Of a DNA stretch of 11,044 nucleotides, positions 1 through 8,539 are shown one piece after another; position 1 is the first letter of the stretch; each line of letters starts with the position of its first letter. This DNA is from Euperipatoides rowelli. Lineage: Eukaryota; Onychophora; Udeonychophora; Euonychophora; Peripatopsidae. The stretch is taken from assembly GCA_003024985.2 (NCBI GenBank), contig PXIH01S0032277.1; one strand, 5' to 3'. Below the pieces are notes generated by a model. It had not been told where the DNA came from. It ran no database searches and saw nothing but the letters and a program-made list of their open reading frames with translations. A program made the position numbers and the translations under genes.

Positions 1-284
1 TGATAAATAATTTGATAACATCCTGACAATAATGAGAAATCATTATTTTGATTTGTCATGTAAAAACAATTATTATAGCTAAAGTGAGTTTAAAGGTTTC
101 CTCTAGGATGCATATACACGAGTTGATAACAATTAAAAAAAAAAGTTACGGTTATAATTGTTTTTGGTGTTTATATGGTTCAAAAAGAGAATTATTAAAC
201 TTTTGATAAAAACAATAAAGATAATGTAAACATTTTTTTGTATTGTCTATTCCATTATTTTTAATTTTTCTTTTTTATTCTTAG
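1..284 (+). other. 3' end of the last intron of the DmX-like gene
   Basis: This AT-rich stretch ends in a long pyrimidine-rich run (about 251-280) followed by TTAG at 281-284, a good metazoan splice acceptor. The reading frame that is recognisably DmX-like opens directly after it. The first bases of the exon read ATA TGG (Ile-Trp), which fits an intron placed in phase 0 just before the 'IW' of a WD40 strand. The donor site of this intron lies upstream of the window. No other feature was seen here. Confidence 0.8.
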
Positions 285-485
285 ATATGGAGCCTTGAAA
301 ATCACGGCATGATTTATTCATTTCCCGGGGAGCACGCTCGCAGTACCTTTTTCCGTAATATAGGTGTTGGAGTAATGCAATTACACGTTGATAGTGAATA
401 TCGCTTATATTCTTGTGGTGCTGATGGTTCTATGAAAGTTCGCCAACTGCCAGAAAGAGAATTGACAGGATCATCTCAATTGTAA
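285..485 (+). CDS. DMXL2: DmX-like protein (rabconnectin-3 alpha), C-terminal exon, partial
   Basis: This is the terminal coding exon, giving the last 66 residues and a TAA stop at 483-485. The peptide begins IWSLENHGMIYSF, continues through EHARSTFFRNIGVGVMQ and closes with the blade RLYSCGADGSMKVRQLP, then an acidic/polar tail ending GSSQL. From memory this matches the extreme C terminus of animal DMXL1/DMXL2 (EHA..S.FRNIG.GVMQ, then L.SCGADG..K.R.LP). These proteins are about 3,000 residues long and rich in WD40 repeats. With WDR7 (rabconnectin-3 beta) they form the animal counterpart of the yeast RAVE complex, where Rav1 is the homologue; it promotes assembly of V-ATPase V1 onto V0 on endosomes, lysosomes and synaptic vesicles, and affects Notch signalling. 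The start is set by the splice acceptor at 281-284; the N-terminal >95% is off-window. Sequence alone cannot separate DMXL1 from DMXL2, and invertebrates usually have a single orthologue. The exon is far richer in GC than its surroundings, and no frameshift or premature stop is seen. Confidence 0.92.
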   Translation: MWSLENHGMIYSFPGEHARSTFFRNIGVGVMQLHVDSEYRLYSCGADGSMKVRQLPERELTGSSQL

Positions 486-1828
486 ATTTGTCCGAGACAT
501 CCGTAGTTTAGATCTCCTTCTCTTAAAATAGTTGGGTTATTATTATTTTTGTGTAAAACTGTACTTGTTGTGTTGATGCATTCCATGCATTTGTGCATGA
601 GACATAACACGAAAAAAAAGGTCTTTCAAAAAAATATATGGATTAGGAAATGGTTGGGGATTCCTTATCTGCACCTAACTGCTGCCTCAAATCAAAGAGA
701 ACATGTTCCAGTCAACATTATAAAGCAGGGAAGCCATGCATTATTTGTATATACATGTATATTAGAATCTAATAAATCGTTCACCAGGGGTGGAAAAACT
801 TAAAACATTTATGTGGAGATCTTGAGATCAGTAGCACCGTCCATGTTGTGGTGCTAAGAACAACTTGTGTGCCAGTGAGCATGCTCCTTATTTAAGCCGT
901 TAAAGCTGACTAGTCTTTTTTTTAAAGAAAAGAAGAAAACTTTATGCATTATTATTACTGTTGTTGGGTTTTTTTAATGTTATCTCTGTATATTGTAAAA
1001 ATCCTCTTATATTTGTTGCTGTGGTGTACGTGATGTATGGATGGGAGAGTTATGTAAGATGATGATTGAGCGTGCTCATTGAACACACCCTGATAAATTG
1101 ATGTTTCTTTATTTGACCAATCAGCATTCGCTTGCACAATCTAGCTGAAAATGTTTTATTTGGTCTGCGGTATTCATCTGATTTGAATTAGAGTGATTCC
1201 AACTATAAATGTTATGTACATAATTCAGTCCAATGTAAATTTTTATGCATGATATTCTTCTGAAATTGTGAGCCAAAGGATTGTCTGTCTGGCTAAAAAT
1301 GAAATGTGGGTCATTACATAATGTAGACCTGAAGTCTTGTAATATATAGTAAAATTTTCTCATTAATAAATTTCAGATATACTATAATATTGATTCAATG
1401 TTGTATTAGAACAAAACCAGAGATTTCTTGCAAACTAAAAAAGGAAAGATAATGAAAACAGATGTACCGTAATTCTGGTTTTGAGATTTCTAATTCGATG
1501 TAGGCATATTTGTTTGTATATGTTGGGGGGGAAAGTGGAAATGGACTCAAAAAATTTAATCTTATGCGATATCCATAGTCCATTCGAAAAGCCCTCGGGT
1601 AAATTTGAACTTCAAATCTCATTAAAATAAATTTTTTAACAAATTAACTGATTGTGTTTATTATATTATTAATTTGTTATATTTATGTTTTGTTATCTTT
1701 TTTTTAAAAATATATGTATATTAAATATTTTTTATATCTTATTACTACTTTACTACTTGCGTTTCACACTATGTAATTATTTGCACTGATGTAAAATATA
1801 ATGCCTCCCATTCCCCCACCACAATAAA
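486..1828 (+). other. Probable 3' UTR and downstream flank of the DmX-like gene
   Basis: This non-coding sequence follows the TAA stop. Candidate AATAAA signals are at 771-776 (followed by a G/T-rich GGGGTGG), 1365-1370 (followed by TGTTGT), 1626-1631 and 1823-1828. The sequence does not show which is used, so the end given is the latest plausible one. Motifs that RNA-binding proteins of known families recognise occur here: a Pumilio-type TGTATATA at 746-753 and Rbfox-type TGCATG at 594-599 and 1246-1251. All are short enough to arise by chance in AT-rich DNA. Short open frames on both strands in this interval show no recognisable protein. Confidence 0.55.
771..776 (+). promoter_or_regulatory. 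Candidate polyadenylation signal AATAAA (nearest to the stop)
   Basis: This is the canonical hexamer, 286 bases after the DmX-like stop codon. It is followed within about 20 bases by a G/T-rich segment, as cleavage sites usually are. It is the first AATAAA after the stop, so it is the default candidate. Three later copies (1365, 1626, 1823) would give longer UTRs. Confidence 0.4.
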
Positions 1829-3551
1829 TTATTAATAATTAACGTAAAACAATCTCGTCCATTTTGTATCAGAAGATTATGTAATTTTAATTTCATAAAA
1901 GAAAAATGTTATCTATTCCTCCCACCCCCCATTTATATTTGATTCAGAATGAGAGATAGTTTTAAGTTAATTTTAAAAATGTTCTAGTCTAAACTTTTTT
2001 CTTACTTCACTATGTTTATTATTCATCTGCTAAATGTTAACATTTATTTGACTATCCTTTACTGAGATTTGATGATACAGAGAGGTCAGTCAGAGAATCA
2101 TTTTAGATTTTCTACTCATGGCAAAACGTTAATGAAACAGTAGTTTGTCAGATCACATGACTCTAAGTCACCATCATAATGTAATGTTCACACCAATGTT
2201 ATTTAGGTGCAGAGTGTTGGTTTTAAATAACATCTATTGAATATTAATGTTCCTCAATTAAAAAGCATAGAAATCCCATAGTGGTCATTATTGAAGTGTG
2301 ATTAATTATGTATAGGTGATACACCTGGATTCAATTGTATTTAAATAACTCATTTTGTATTAAGTATATTTTTAGCTTAGCTTGATGAAAAAGCTATACA
2401 CCCAATAAATTAATTTCCTATGGGTTTACTATGATCTCACCCCAGCAGGTGTTCAATTTAGTGAACACTTGATATTTGTTAGGATTTTTGTTAATTTGAC
2501 AAAAGCATATAGATTCTTTACTTACCCTTTTTTTTTTTGAAATGCTATTGGTTTTGGTTAGTTCAGGTTTAGATTATGTCGGTGTTAGCACTAGACAGGT
2601 TTGTATCCATGGGGAAGGTGATTGTACCATTATTTCTCCAAATGTTTAAAGACTTTTGGGTAAAATTTTAATTACAGTATATTTTTATTAATGTATTAAA
2701 CACCTGCCAAATAATTTATTTGTCTATTAGATGATGCTTACAGAGACATATTTGTTGTAATTAAATTTCACATTGACTAATTTCAATATTTTCATAATAA
2801 AAATGATATTTCTGGCTAATACTGACATTTTTGGGATGCTTGTACTGGATTGTGTGCTTTTTCTTTGGTGCCTTGATGCTATCTAAAATCTACCAAATCA
2901 ACTAAAAAATGATTATGGCTTCATTTAATCTGGTTCAGAAGTCTTCTACCGTATAATTACAGCAAAATAAAATTATAGTTCACTATACATTTTATTATAA
3001 GGGATTAAGACGTGTTACTCATTTCCACAATAAAAAGTTTGGTAAACATTCTGCAAGACATTAATCTTTGTGGTGTTTTTATTTTAATTATTTAAAGTAT
3101 TACTTATGGACTTTAGGATATATAATTATGATGATCATTTGGTACATATAAATGATGAAACCAACATGAAAATGTTTTAATAAATAAAGAAGATTTTCAC
3201 CATCACTTGTAGAAAACTTTTTTTAAAAATACATACTGTAGGTGAAATCTAAATATTTTTTTTTTTTGAACAGTAAAATTCAACAAAACATTAAGAATGA
3301 AAAGAGTAGGTTAAGATTAGCATCATTTTAAAAACTTTGATAATATAATCTGCCGTCAGCCATTAAACTTAACCAATAGTTTTTAAATTTTTTTATTATA
3401 TACAGAACGGTAGTATTAAATTTATAGAAACTCTATGTGAATTTGATTTTTTTTTTTAAATTACCGTATTAAAATTGTATGAATAGAAAAATGAATTTAT
3501 TTACATTTTGTTTAATTCATAATTTGTTCCAGCTAACAAATTGGGTTTGTT
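1829..3551. other. AT-rich non-coding stretch
   Basis: No gene, RNA or mobile element could be supported here. The stretch holds many short homopolymer runs of A and T. A 7-bp inverted repeat, GTGTTCA (2449-2455) and TGAACAC (2462-2468), has a 6-base spacer. A 35-codon open frame at 2542-2649 has no recognisable product. The stretch could be intergenic, intronic, or include the far end of a long 3' UTR. Confidence 0.6.
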
Positions 3552-4016
3552 GCTATCATGTGGCAATAGCCACTTAGAGTATGGCTATCAGGTAACCATA
3601 GCCATGCTATCTTTATCAGGTAACAACAGCTATGCTATTTTATATTTTGAGACAATAGCCAAGCAATCCTGTATGTAACAATAGTGATGCTATTCAATAT
3701 TATTTGACAATAGTCGTGCTATCCTATATTGTGATAATAGCCATTGCTATCCTACACATGACAATAGTGGTGCTATCGTATATTACAATAGCCATGCTAT
3801 TCTATATCGCAATGATAGCCATGCTATCCTTTGTCATGTGACAATCGATAGCCAAGCTATCCTATATGTAATAATAGTCATGCTATACTATATCATGACA
3901 AAAACAATAGTATCCTCTTATCATGTTACTGTATATAGTGTGACTATTATACTTATTCTATTATATTGCAACAATGGCCAAACTATACTATATTGTGATG
4001 ATAACCTATTCTAATA
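3552..4016. repeat. Degenerate tandem repeat (minisatellite) with palindromic unit junctions
   Basis: About 12 to 15 diverged units of mostly 24 to 33 bp can be laid out by eye. Each begins near GCTATCCTATAT and ends near TGACAATAGCCAT. The junction of one unit with the next reads ATAGCCATGCTAT, an imperfect palindrome with ATAGC and GCTAT arms, so the array can fold as a row of small hairpins. Units are most regular between about 3700 and 3880 and decay toward the right edge, with longer, more altered units after about 3900. No unit carries a continuous reading frame. The unit is too short and too variable, and lacks unique spacers, to be a CRISPR array. Both ends are approximate. Confidence 0.85.
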
Positions 4017-4089
4017 TTTTAAGTGGTCTCATTGTTGCTTATTAATTTATGATTACAATTTTTTATTGTTTAAAAAATGTATTTTTATC

Positions 4090-4093
4090 TTAA
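4090..4093. repeat. Left TTAA target-site duplication
   Basis: TTAA lies directly before the CCCTGCAG terminus. It matches the TTAA immediately outside the other terminus, the target-site signature of piggyBac-superfamily transposons. Confidence 0.75.
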
Positions 4094-4164
4094 CCCTGCA
4101 GTCGTCGCGGTCGTAAAGTTACACATGTGTTTATTTCAAGATAAAATAGACTTTTTATATATCA

Positions 4165-4246
4165 TTTTGTTCCTTTTTTTATCAGGAATTTTTCTATATA
4201 TAAAAAAAAAAAATCCGGTTAACAGTCTTTTTTTATGAATATTTTA
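4165..4246 (+). repeat. Internal direct repeat, copy 1
   Basis: The segment starts TTTTGTTCCTTTTTTTA, passes through an A tract of about 12, and ends TATGAATATTTTA. A second, diverged copy begins 179 bases further on. Both lie inside the piggyBac-like element. Confidence 0.7.
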
Positions 4247-4343
4247 CGGAAAAGCGGTGTTTTTTACTACAGCATGGGCAAATAATACATTATTTTTAAT
4301 ATTTCATAATCTATAAAAGATACAGAAAAACTCCAATAGTGCT

Positions 4344-4422
4344 TTTTGTTCCTTTTTTTAGCGCGCATATTTCTATGTAAAAAAAAAAAATCCAATGAAT
4401 AGTTTTTTTTTATGAATATTTT
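4344..4422 (+). repeat. Internal direct repeat, copy 2
   Basis: This has the same order as copy 1: TTTTGTTCCTTTTTTTA, then TTTCTAT, an A tract, TCC, a T tract and TATGAATATTTTA. The differences are mainly in tract length and in the bases between tracts. It indicates a duplication during the history of the element. Confidence 0.7.
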
Positions 4423-4631
4423 AAATAAAGTCGGCTATGGAAAACAAAATAAGGGCAAAGTGTATTTTACATTTTCCTTTGCCGTTTCTCTGTCGTTAGA
4501 GATAAAAATTTTTGGTTTGGTTGGTTGAAATCGGCATTAAATTCTGATTTATAAAATGTATAAGATTATTCCTAAATGTTTTATAGTATTGAAATAAAGC
4601 TTCCCGAAAATACGAAAAAAAAAAATTACAC

Positions 4632-4825
4632 CAGTAGTCGCGGTATCTGAGAGATACAAAATCAATACAATTGATACACGTATGGTATTAAAAATACCGG
4701 CTTATTTCATGATTGTAGAAGTCCTTAAAATATTCACATAGCTGGATGGATAATATTCTAGCNCTGCACATTAGCTAGAAATTTTTAAAGGTGCAATGTG
4801 TATCTCACAGATACCGCGACTACTG
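4632..4825. repeat. Long inverted repeat (foldback) inside the right part of the piggyBac-like element
   Basis: A 27-base arm at 4632-4658 (CAGTAGTCGCGGTATCTG then AGAGATACA) pairs with 4799-4825 with a single mismatch, around a 140-base loop. The right arm is the element's own right terminal repeat. The left arm is therefore an internal copy of the terminus, in the same direction as the left end at 4094 but closer in sequence to the right end. The loop holds two smaller inverted repeats: GGTATT/AATACC (4684-4698) and TTCTAGC/GCTAGAA (4756-4780). Confidence 0.85.
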
Positions 4826-4830
4826 CAGGG

Positions 4831-4834
4831 TTAA
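4831..4834. repeat. Right TTAA target-site duplication
   Basis: TTAA directly follows CTGCAGGG and is identical to the left copy at 4090-4093. Confidence 0.75.
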
Positions 4835-7420
4835 GAATGCATTAATAAAATATGTCTGCATCTGTTTATAAAATATTCAAGTAAAGAACGTCTCCTAGCA
4901 TTATGCTAGAGTTGATAAAATTGTTTAACAAAAATATTTTTTTAGAATGTTGATGACAATATCAATATAGAATATTGGTTAAACTTTAAAGAGAGTGGGT
5001 AGATTCATTACCAGAATTTTTATACCAAAACATTATATAATCCTTTCTAGTCTGTGTAGGCAAATTTAGCTGGATTTTTTTTAAAAAAAATATTAAAGAA
5101 TCTACTTTTAATTATTAAAAATGACCAGGATTTTTCAAAATTATATAAATATTAGAATGACATGTTCCTGTTTTTTAACTCGTAAATTGTATGAAGAAAA
5201 AAATTAATTTTGTTTACAATATTTCCTTTATTGTTCCATTCACAGAGTGATATGCTGATAATCACATTCTATTGCAATAATTTTTAAGAAGCTTTATTTT
5301 CAATATTCACAAATATCATCTACTGTACAAGTGACACTTATAGATGGTATCAACAGCATGTGACTCAAATATGTTATTTCCTGTAGGCCAATATGAAGTT
5401 GTGTTTCAGTATTGAATTATAACAAATTTTTTAATAGGAATCTATGGTCCAGATATACAATTCGCTGAAATTTCTTAGAATAATATTTCAAATTTTGAAA
5501 AAAATTTCATTGCATTTTTTTAATATGTGGCCACAGATTTCACATTATTACCAAACATTCTTTTGATGCATTTACGCCCAAGCGTACAGTTTAAAGTGTA
5601 GATCTACTAATAGTTAATTTATTTTTATAAAGTTTGTAGCCGATACAATTTAAAATTTCAAACCATTTCAACTCAGATTTTCTTGTCATGAAATAAAACT
5701 TCTGATATGCTTTTGTTATTTTGACAATTACTATTTTATATCGATTTTTATTTTAAAGATAACATGATGGAATATTAATTTGATAAAATATAGTACAGTA
5801 CATCATGTTTGTAAATTGAAAATTATTATAACATGCTTTTTAATTGTTGCTGAAAAGTTATGAGTTATGATGGTGACTAAATATCTAAATAAGTATGTTC
5901 TACAATTTTTATCAAATAAATCAATTGTAGAAATTATGTACACAGCAAATAAAAAAATGTGCTTAAAAATGTTTTTTAATAATTCTGTATATTTGACCAA
6001 CAAAGCTCTCAGTCAACCTATTCTTAATTTCGTAAAACTGTACCATAATAGAAAAATATACTTTGTTATAGCTTTTTATTTCAATAAATAAATAAAGCTG
6101 CTAAAATATCTTGCTATTTTTTTATTATTTATTTTTCAATGAAAAATAATAATTATTTTGACCACTTCCTGGAAACAAAATACTTATGCAAAGAATATAC
6201 ATTTTGTCAATTAAATTTAGCCTCATACTTCCGAGACAAAAATTAGATCATCAGAAATACAGTAGATACTTTTTTTTTTATGTGAAAAAGTTATGGCTGT
6301 AATGCAATACGGTATTAAAATGTCATAGAAATAACATTTTTGTCAACATCTAGTATTAAAAGATTAATGGTTTTATGGAATATTTCATACCTAAATATTT
6401 GTCGTAATAAGATAAAGTAAAAATATTTAATGTGAATTTTTTTTCAAACCTTAAAATATTTATTTTTCAGCTTTTTTTTTAAATTATTAGTTATGATAAA
6501 TGTATTATGAAAAGTCTTATATAATGTAACTTGTACTTGCAGTTCTAATCAATATTTAAATATAAGCTGTTTATTCTATAACTTAATAAATCTCAAGATT
6601 GATGAAAAGAATCTAAAAGTAAGTTTGAAGTTAAATTATTAATTGCAAGTAATGATTTTAGGTTTATAAAATAACTAGCGTAACGGATCAATTTTAATAA
6701 TAGTTATCTTGAATCACCTTAATATTTCTCTTTTTTTATCCATTAGTTTTAATATTTAAACTTTACCGGTCATCAATTTCTATCTTATAGTAATATTTTC
6801 TTCACACTATATAAAACGCTAAAATGTGAATTCTTTAAATGAAAAATAAATCTCGACCAAATTCTCAGCAGAACTACCATTCGTTGTTTACTATTGAAAA
6901 CTAAAAATAATTCTTATAACAGAATATTACATTTGTATTTTAAGAGAATGATTGTATTTTAAAATGTAATATAAAGATATCAAGCATTACTGTATTCTGT
7001 TCATATGTTTATATACAGTTGAAAAGGTTTTCATTTCTATTTACCTTTTATCTTTCTTACCTTTTATTCACATTTAATTTTTTTATATATCGTGATTGAA
7101 AAAAAATGAGATAGTTTTTATAAATTAATTAAAAAGGAAACAATTTTTAGATGGCTTAAATAGAAACTAAAAAGCGATGTAAGGTTGCTCATGCAACATT
7201 AAAATAAAATATTTTCTCTATGTTTACAATTTTCTTTAGATTACATACAGTATTTTTTAACACTGATAATAGTTGGAATTCACTCAACTGAAGCATTAAT
7301 AAAATGTTCAAAGCTAGGTAATGCTTTAATAAATGTTATTCTCAGTTTAAAAAAAAAAATTACCCCCAAGTATTTTAGTAGCTTTATTGTTTAATAATGT
7401 GACACATCATTGTATTGCAG
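4835..7420. other. AT-rich non-coding stretch
   Basis: No gene or defined repeat could be supported. Overlapping open frames on opposite strands around 5803-6091 encode low-complexity peptides rich in Ile, Asn, Lys and Phe, as expected from AT-rich non-coding DNA. A run AATAAATAAATAAA at about 6083-6096 contains overlapping poly(A) signals, but no transcript body upstream of it is recognised. Confidence 0.6.
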
Positions 7421-7468
7421 ATCTTATCTCCGGAGCACATTGTGCCACGGTGTCCCAGGTTGTGACTG
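7421..7468 (+). other. Candidate short exon of an unrecognised + strand gene
   Basis: This 48-base island has 26 G/C (54%), counted by eye, in surroundings that are mostly A/T. It follows TTGCAG (7415-7420) and is followed by GTAATG (7469 on), an AG/GT pair of exon type. Read from its third base it is open and gives LISGAHCATVSQVVT plus one leftover base. That phase continues without a stop into the second candidate at 8612. The polypyrimidine tract before it is weak and no upstream exon was found. It could equally be a GC-rich remnant of a repeat. Confidence 0.3.
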
Positions 7469-8241
7469 GTAATGTTATTTGTTGAAAATGCTATTATATA
7501 AAAGTCTGTATTTAAAATTAAACTTGTCTATTTTTATTCATTCTTTTCCTTCACCATACACAACTCTCAAACAGCTTTTTTTGTGACATATAAGGGATGC
7601 TGTGGTCAGTATTATTGTTAGATGTACACTAAAATGTTTATCTCTCCATAGTCCACTGTAGACTATGTTGATAACCCAAATAAGTACAATATATTTATTT
7701 TTTCTCAACTATTCCGTTTGCCCTATTTTTCTAAGCTTTTCTTTTAAATTTCTTTAATTTTTAAAGAACCCTGCTATTTTTAATTATTCATTCATGCATA
7801 ATATCCATTGCTACTGCTTACCACTTAATATCTGTATTTATACTTCTATTTTCAATCACTGCTCCTTTGCATTCAAACATCTTCACAACATTTATAGTAT
7901 ATTTAAGGACATATAAAGAAAAGTCTTTTGTTCAAACTTTCAATCACTAATTAACTTCCACTGTTGTCGCAACTGCAATAAAATGCTTAATGAATTATTT
8001 TCACATCTTTATATTTACATTATCTATAAGATGACACAGTTCTTACTTTTACCACTCCATACCCTATCCAAAATCTCTTCCCTCTAACACTAATTTTTCT
8101 TTAAATATGCTGTATATTTAACTAAATTTCATCATTAATGATGTACTAATTTCATTGTTTTCCTTATCATTTTGTGACAAATCATACATGCCTACATGTA
8201 TTTTGCCATATGGCTGCTACTATGTCATTAGTTGGGTCTAA
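7469..8241. other. C-over-G skewed non-coding stretch
   Basis: No gene was seen. The + strand here is unusually poor in G: counting 7681-8100 by eye gives about 87 C against 28 G, and 8041-8100 contains no G at all. The sequence further right (for example 9001-9060) leans the other way, with G over C. No terminal repeats were found that would delimit the skewed block as an inserted element. Confidence 0.6.
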
Positions 8242-8539
8242 TAGTGCTGGGTGTTGCAAAAAGTAAATAAGAGAAAAAATAAATTATGACGTAAATTTCC
8301 AATATTTATATTCACATTTATAGTAATAGGCTGCTTTTTTTTAGCAATACAATTATTTTATTGGGTGTTTAGGGCAAAAAGCAACAAATTCAATATGTGA
8401 TGCTTGTGGATTAATGTTAAGTTGAAAACACTCGATTACTCGATTGTTTTTATGTATTATAATGACAATAGAATGTAATCGGACTAGAGATTATTCGATC
8501 AAATCGAATAAGCTTAATCAATTTAATCGTCTAGCACTA
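8242..8539. mobile_element. Possible hAT-like MITE, about 298 bp
   Basis: The left edge reads TAGTGCTGGG and the right edge, reversed, reads TAGTGCTAGACGATTAA. With flanking bases included, the 9-base inverted match AATAGTGCT (8240-8248)/AGCACTATT (8533-8541) is perfect. The interior has CGATTA-type motifs (ACTCGATTACTCGATTG near 8431-8447) and a perfect 9-bp palindrome, TTATTCGAT/ATCGAATAA (8491-8511), a style common in non-autonomous hAT elements that start TAGNGCTGG. A clean 8-bp target duplication is missing: the adjoining bases are TCTAA on the left and TTTAA on the right, a partial match only. No transposase is present. The short terminal match could be coincidence. Confidence 0.35.

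Larger units (their letters stand above)
4094..4830. mobile_element. Non-autonomous piggyBac-like element (MITE), 737 bp
   Basis: The left end reads CCCTGCAGTCGTCGCGGT (4094-4111) and the right end, on the reverse strand, reads CCCTGCAGTAGTCGCGGT (4830-4813): 17 of 18 bases match. A weaker match follows inside (TACACAT in both). TTAA flanks both sides exactly (4090-4093, 4831-4834). A TTAA target with termini beginning CCC is characteristic of the piggyBac superfamily. No transposase reading frame is present, so the copy could only be moved by an enzyme encoded elsewhere. Internal parts include a duplicated segment of about 80 bp (4165-4246 and 4344-4422) and a foldback at 4632-4825 made from another copy of the terminal sequence. 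The perfect TTAA pair and only one terminal mismatch argue for modest age. One base is unresolved (4763). Confidence 0.78.

Noticed and set aside
549-803. 84-codon open frame on + directly after the DmX-like stop
   Set aside because: It lies in the 3' UTR, is low in coding character and has no recognisable domain; better read as chance.
955-1622. Three short - strand open frames (60, 80 and 75 codons)
   Set aside because: Their compositions are typical of AT-rich non-coding DNA, no domain is recognised, and they sit opposite the probable 3' UTR without splice or promoter support.
2542-2649. 35-codon + strand frame containing LDYVGVSTRQVCIHGEGD
   Set aside because: The composition looks slightly protein-like, but the frame is short, with no convincing splice sites or homology that I recognise.
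3552-4016. CRISPR-like array
   Set aside because: Units are degenerate and contiguous with no unique spacers, and the genome is eukaryotic; this is a minisatellite.
4094-4830. Transposase coding region inside the piggyBac-like element
   Set aside because: The interior is broken by stops in every frame and is far shorter than the roughly 600-residue enzyme requires.
5803-6091. Opposite-strand open frames of 66 and 74 codons
   Set aside because: They overlap each other and encode Ile/Asn/Lys/Phe-rich low-complexity peptides expected by chance in AT-rich DNA.
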